A DNA stretch of 5,651 nucleotides, taken from positions 1-5,651 of the forward strand of contig JAHFEN010000059.1 in assembly GCA_023248455.1 (NCBI GenBank), in the 5' to 3' direction. This stretch comes from Microcaldota archaeon. GTDB lineage: Archaea > Micrarchaeota > Micrarchaeia > Anstonellales > Anstonellaceae. The notes under the pieces were generated by a model that saw only the letters and a program-made list of their open reading frames with translations, was not told where the DNA came from and did not search any database. The position numbers and the translations under genes were made by a program. This document shows positions 4,146-5,651 of this stretch, piece after piece; position 1 is the stretch's first letter, and the number at the start of each line of letters is the position of its first letter.

Positions 4146-4175
4146 ATGCAATTACTCGCAAGTGGGTAGAAAAAA

Positions 4176-4180
4176 GGTGA
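4176..4180 (+). promoter_or_regulatory. Ribosome binding site of riboflavin kinase gene
   Basis: GGTGA ends four bases before the ATG at 4185 after an A-rich run, the best Shine-Dalgarno match in the window. It fixes the start of the gene. Confidence 0.8.
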
Positions 4181-4184
4181 GAAG

Positions 4185-4823
4185 ATGATATCAGACATAA
4201 TATTCCTGCTTCTGCGGAAAGGGGCGCACCATGAGCCGAAGCGGGTCACCACAAGCGAGGTGGCTGAAAGCATCGGCGTGTCCCAGCAGACAGCATCAAG
4301 AAAGCTCATACAGCTGGAAAAATCAAGACAGCTTGAGCGCACCGGGGGCAAGGTTTTTCTCACGAAAGAGGCTATTTCAGAAGTGCGAAAGCTAATCCGC
4401 GAAGTGATGGATTCGCTTGAAGGGACTAGCATAACATTCATGGGCTCGGTTGTGGCAGGGATCGGCGAGGGCGCCTACTACCTCTCGCAAAAGGGCTACG
4501 CAGACCAATTCTCAAAGAACCTGTCCTTCAAGCCGTTCGCAGGCACGCTAAACGTAGCAATCGAGGATGGCGATATTGAAAAGAGGATATTGCTCCGCCA
4601 GCAGAAGCCAATCATGGTCAACGGATTTCGGAAAGGCGGCAGGACATTCGGCAAGATAGAGACATACCGCTGCGCGCTTTCAGGCATCCCCTGTGCAATA
4701 GTCTTCCCTGAGCGCTCGGTGCATGGCTTGCGAGTTCTTGAGATAATCTCGCAATTCAACCTCAGGAAAAAGCTCGGCTTGGCTGACGGCTCGAAAGTGG
4801 TTGTGGAAGTAGTGGCGAACTGA
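4185..4823 (+). CDS. ribK: HTH-domain CTP-dependent riboflavin kinase (RbkR type)
   Basis: A 212-residue, full-length two-domain protein. Residues 1-78 form a winged helix-turn-helix with TSEVAESIGVSQQTASRKL (23-41) as the recognition core. Residues 80-210 are the archaeal riboflavin kinase, which makes FMN from riboflavin using CTP rather than ATP. Its marks are MGSVVAGIGEGAYYLS (86-101, nucleotide-binding loop), FKPFAGTLNVAI (115-126, with T121 and N123 at the metal-binding positions known in the family), the FGKIETYRC strand (155-163) and FPERSVHG (174-181). Such fusions are known as RbkR, which represses riboflavin biosynthesis and transport genes according to flavin level. No other riboflavin gene is in the window, so the regulated target seen here could only be its own promoter, which carries an 11-bp-arm dyad. 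It ends 3 bp from the convergent FEN-1 gene. Confidence 0.95.
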   Translation: MISDIIFLLLRKGAHHEPKRVTTSEVAESIGVSQQTASRKLIQLEKSRQLERTGGKVFLTKEAISEVRKLIREVMDSLEGTSITFMGSVVAGIGEGAYYLSQKGYADQFSKNLSFKPFAGTLNVAIEDGDIEKRILLRQQKPIMVNGFRKGGRTFGKIETYRCALSGIPCAIVFPERSVHGLRVLEIISQFNLRKKLGLADGSKVVVEVVAN

Positions 4824-4826
4824 TCC

Positions 4827-5651
4827 CTACTGCCAGCTTCCCAGTTTTGTCTGCGCGCCGACCTCTTTCATCTGCTTTTCCGCGTTCTCGCAGGTGCGCC
4901 TCACTCGCTCCTCTGAAAAGTCGTGCCCAGTGCACAGGAATTTTATCAGCCGTTCGGTTTTCATGCTCCCGAATTTTATGCCAACCCCTTTTTTCACCGG
5001 TGGCTCAAGAAAAAAACTCTCCACGCTGCTGAAGAGCTCTAGTTGGTCTGCTGCACCGGCTTGCCTAGCCGCCTCCTGAAGTGATTTGCTTTCCTTAACA
5101 ATCTTCAGCGCCTTTTTCGGCCCGACACCTTTCACTCCCTCGTCAAAATCAGTTCCAACCAGTATGCCCATCCAGATGAGCTGCCTTCTTGTGACCCCAT
5201 AGGAATCCAAAACCTTCTGAAGCTCTATCAGCTCAGGCGCAATCTCTGCGTATTCCCCCCTGCCAGGGATTTTCCTCCTTCCGCCTATGGAAAGGTTGCG
5301 GAGGAGCAGGGGCGCGCCGAAGAGAAGGCAGTCAATGTCCTGCGAGGCAACCGCATCCACCGTGCCATCGATTGCAAGCTCCGCTGCCTGCGCCTCGCCT
5401 TCTGAGGGCGACTCCACAACAGGTATCCCCATCAGCTCGAGCAATTCCTTGGACTGCCTTGCCATGTCGGGAGTTAGCCGGGAGGTCGCCTGGGCCGCTT
5501 TTCTTGCCTCGGCAATATTCCCCTTTTCAAGCGCTGCCTTCCAGGCAGCCTCTGCAATCTTTTTTTTCTCCGACCTTTCCGATAGAACGTCACCCTTGAA
5601 GCCAGGGGGCTTCCCGTCAAAAACATAAACTGGGCGGATGCCGCTCTCAAG
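4827..5651 (-). CDS. fen: Flap endonuclease 1, lacking N-terminus at the right edge
   Basis: The minus-strand frame is open from the window edge at 5651 to the TAG at 4827, giving 274 residues; an internal ATG at 5465 is not the start. FEN-1 removes 5' flaps in Okazaki fragment processing and repair. Visible active-site blocks are VYVFDGKPP (D12), ESPSEGEAQAA (E84, E86), VASQDIDCLL (D105, D107) and GTDFDEGVKGVGPKKALK (D168 and the helix-two-turn-helix that grips duplex DNA). The charged ERSEKKKIAEAA stretch (26-37) belongs to the helical arch. By comparison with the usual 330-350 residues, about 70 are missing, including the first catalytic Asp. The C-terminus QTKLGSWQ is in the place of the PCNA-binding PIP box (Q267, L270, W273), but the last aromatic is replaced by Gln. 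It is convergent with the riboflavin kinase gene with almost no gap. Confidence 0.95.
   Translation of the reverse strand, partial: LESGIRPVYVFDGKPPGFKGDVLSERSEKKKIAEAAWKAALEKGNIAEARKAAQATSRLTPDMARQSKELLELMGIPVVESPSEGEAQAAELAIDGTVDAVASQDIDCLLFGAPLLLRNLSIGGRRKIPGRGEYAEIAPELIELQKVLDSYGVTRRQLIWMGILVGTDFDEGVKGVGPKKALKIVKESKSLQEAARQAGAADQLELFSSVESFFLEPPVKKGVGIKFGSMKTERLIKFLCTGHDFSEERVRRTCENAEKQMKEVGAQTKLGSWQ

Overview
The window looks archaeal. It carries an archaeal-type CTP-dependent riboflavin kinase fused to a DNA-binding domain, the 3' part of a FEN-1 flap endonuclease gene, a ParB-fold protein resembling archaeal serine kinase SerK, GGTG-type ribosome binding sites, TATA-like promoters, and a well-formed C/D box guide RNA. 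Small Cys-repeat lipoproteins and DUF4143-type ATPases are common in DPANN and related archaea, but I cannot fix the phylum from this piece alone.

Layout, left to right. (1) 1-235, minus: N-terminal 78 residues of an ArsB/NhaD/SLC13-type membrane transporter, cut by the left edge. (2) 236-411: gap with repeat copy A (321-362) and a 15-bp A-rich repeat. (3) 412-1737, minus: AAA-type ATPase with a DUF4143/nuclease-like C-terminus. (4) 1738-1859: its promoter, with two TTGGTCA..TGACCAA palindromes around a TATA box, then repeat copy B (1820-1862). (5) 1860-2240, minus: small Cys-rich lipoprotein. (6) 2241-2472: gap holding a strongly structured RNA candidate (about 2328-2395, minus) and dyads. 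(7) 2473-3039, minus: peroxiredoxin-like/thioredoxin-fold protein. (8) 3055-3849, minus: SerK/SbnI-like ParB-fold protein, 15 bp upstream of the previous gene and probably in its operon. (9) 3850-4184: a 335-bp gap between divergent genes. It holds the promoter of the SerK-like gene, a canonical C/D box sRNA (3940-3998, minus), a degraded inverted copy of it (4010-4066), and an 11-bp-arm dyad over the riboflavin kinase promoter. (10) 4185-4823, plus: HTH-riboflavin kinase (RbkR type). (11) 4827-5651, minus: FEN-1, lacking its N-terminus at the right edge and converging with the kinase gene with a 3-bp gap.

Together these are mostly housekeeping and accessory genes rather than one pathway. The most notable material is between the genes: the C/D guide RNA and its inverted relic, the structured RNA at 2328-2395, the operator pair of the ATPase, and the duplicated leader blocks that bracket the ATPase as if it had arrived as a cassette. 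I see no CRISPR array, tRNA, rRNA or insertion sequence.
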